Source of the DNA: Baylisascaris procyonis
Taxonomy: Eukaryota > Nematoda > Chromadorea > Rhabditida > Ascarididae
Assembly (NCBI GenBank): GCA_037389465.1
Contig: JAZARR010000229.1
Span: forward strand, 719,501 to 783,500
Direction of reading: 5' to 3'
DNA length: 64,000 bases
The notes below the pieces were generated by a model. That model did no database searches and was not told where the DNA came from. It worked only from the letters and a program-made list of their open reading frames with translations. Numbering within the stretch: position 1 is the stretch's first letter; the number at the start of each line of letters is the position of its first letter. The translations under genes and the position numbers were made by a program. Of this stretch, positions 63,530 to 64,000 are shown one piece after another.

Positions 63530-64000
63530 TAACAACGAAGTTTTCTTATCGACTAAATATTATTTTTAGAGCGCTAGTCGTGCTTTCGATGGTGATTGGT
63601 AATTCAGGAGCATGCAATAGTATAACACTGCAACATTAGCGCTTGAGTGAATTCACCACCCAGATCTTATGCTTAGGAAGACGATTATTGAGGCAAGCAC
63701 TAGTGATCCTCAAGCAGCATAAACCTTTTTCAAAGACAGCGTCATATGCATCGCAGAAAGCGAAAAGGTGACGAGGAATATGAAAGTAACACAGCAGTGG
63801 CATTCACTTGAACAGTGCACTGATAGCAACGATGGTATGTGATAAGCTGCATAGTGAAGACATAAAATGTGAACAGGAACCACAAATCACCGATACAGTT
63901 GTGAGATGCACTATGAAGAGTACAATCGTTTATAAGCATATATAGTGATAAGCACTTTATTAGTAGCCCAAAAGCATCGCTCATACCAACTGCCCACCTA

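Overview
The window is eukaryotic and looks like a parasitic nematode. It is AT-rich with long gene-poor stretches, many small exons, GT-AG introns with short T-rich acceptors (often ending TTTCAG) and GTAAGT-like donors, and a 5' splice acceptor just before a start codon that fits spliced-leader trans-splicing. Acceptors are looser than in Caenorhabditis (several end in AAG). I cannot fix the order; clade III or V is my inference.

One large gene can be reconstructed fully: a 30-exon minus-strand gene from 59152 (ATG) to 36481 (stop). All exon phases agree, and the sum is 4659 nt (1552 aa). It encodes a signal peptide, NIDO, an Ig-like/IPT-type E-set, AMOP, VWD and Sushi/CCP domains, one transmembrane helix and a cytoplasmic tail. 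This is the architecture of Drosophila Mesh and related to vertebrate SUSD2/MUC4, so a gut epithelial junction or apical membrane glycoprotein is likely.

Right of it (59.8-64 kb) lie minus-strand exon-like pieces of a second, unrecognised gene. The best is a terminal exon with an EF-hand-like loop (59885-60040); two weaker candidates are at 60.6-60.8 and 62.1-62.2 kb. If real, this gene is upstream of mesh on the same strand.

The left 36 kb is mostly intergenic or undetermined. It holds a tRNA-derived inverted-repeat element between two (TA)n microsatellites (2950-3318), a decayed relative at 4.1 kb, an unrecognised two-frame coding-like block at 5.16-5.94 kb, an exon-like piece at 10.1-10.25 kb that faintly resembles a pentameric ligand-gated channel, a LIM-like zinc-finger exon at 31.93-32.06 kb, a 44-codon membrane-peptide ORF at 24.7 kb, and low-complexity tracts. 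These are low to moderate confidence, because homology searches could not be run.
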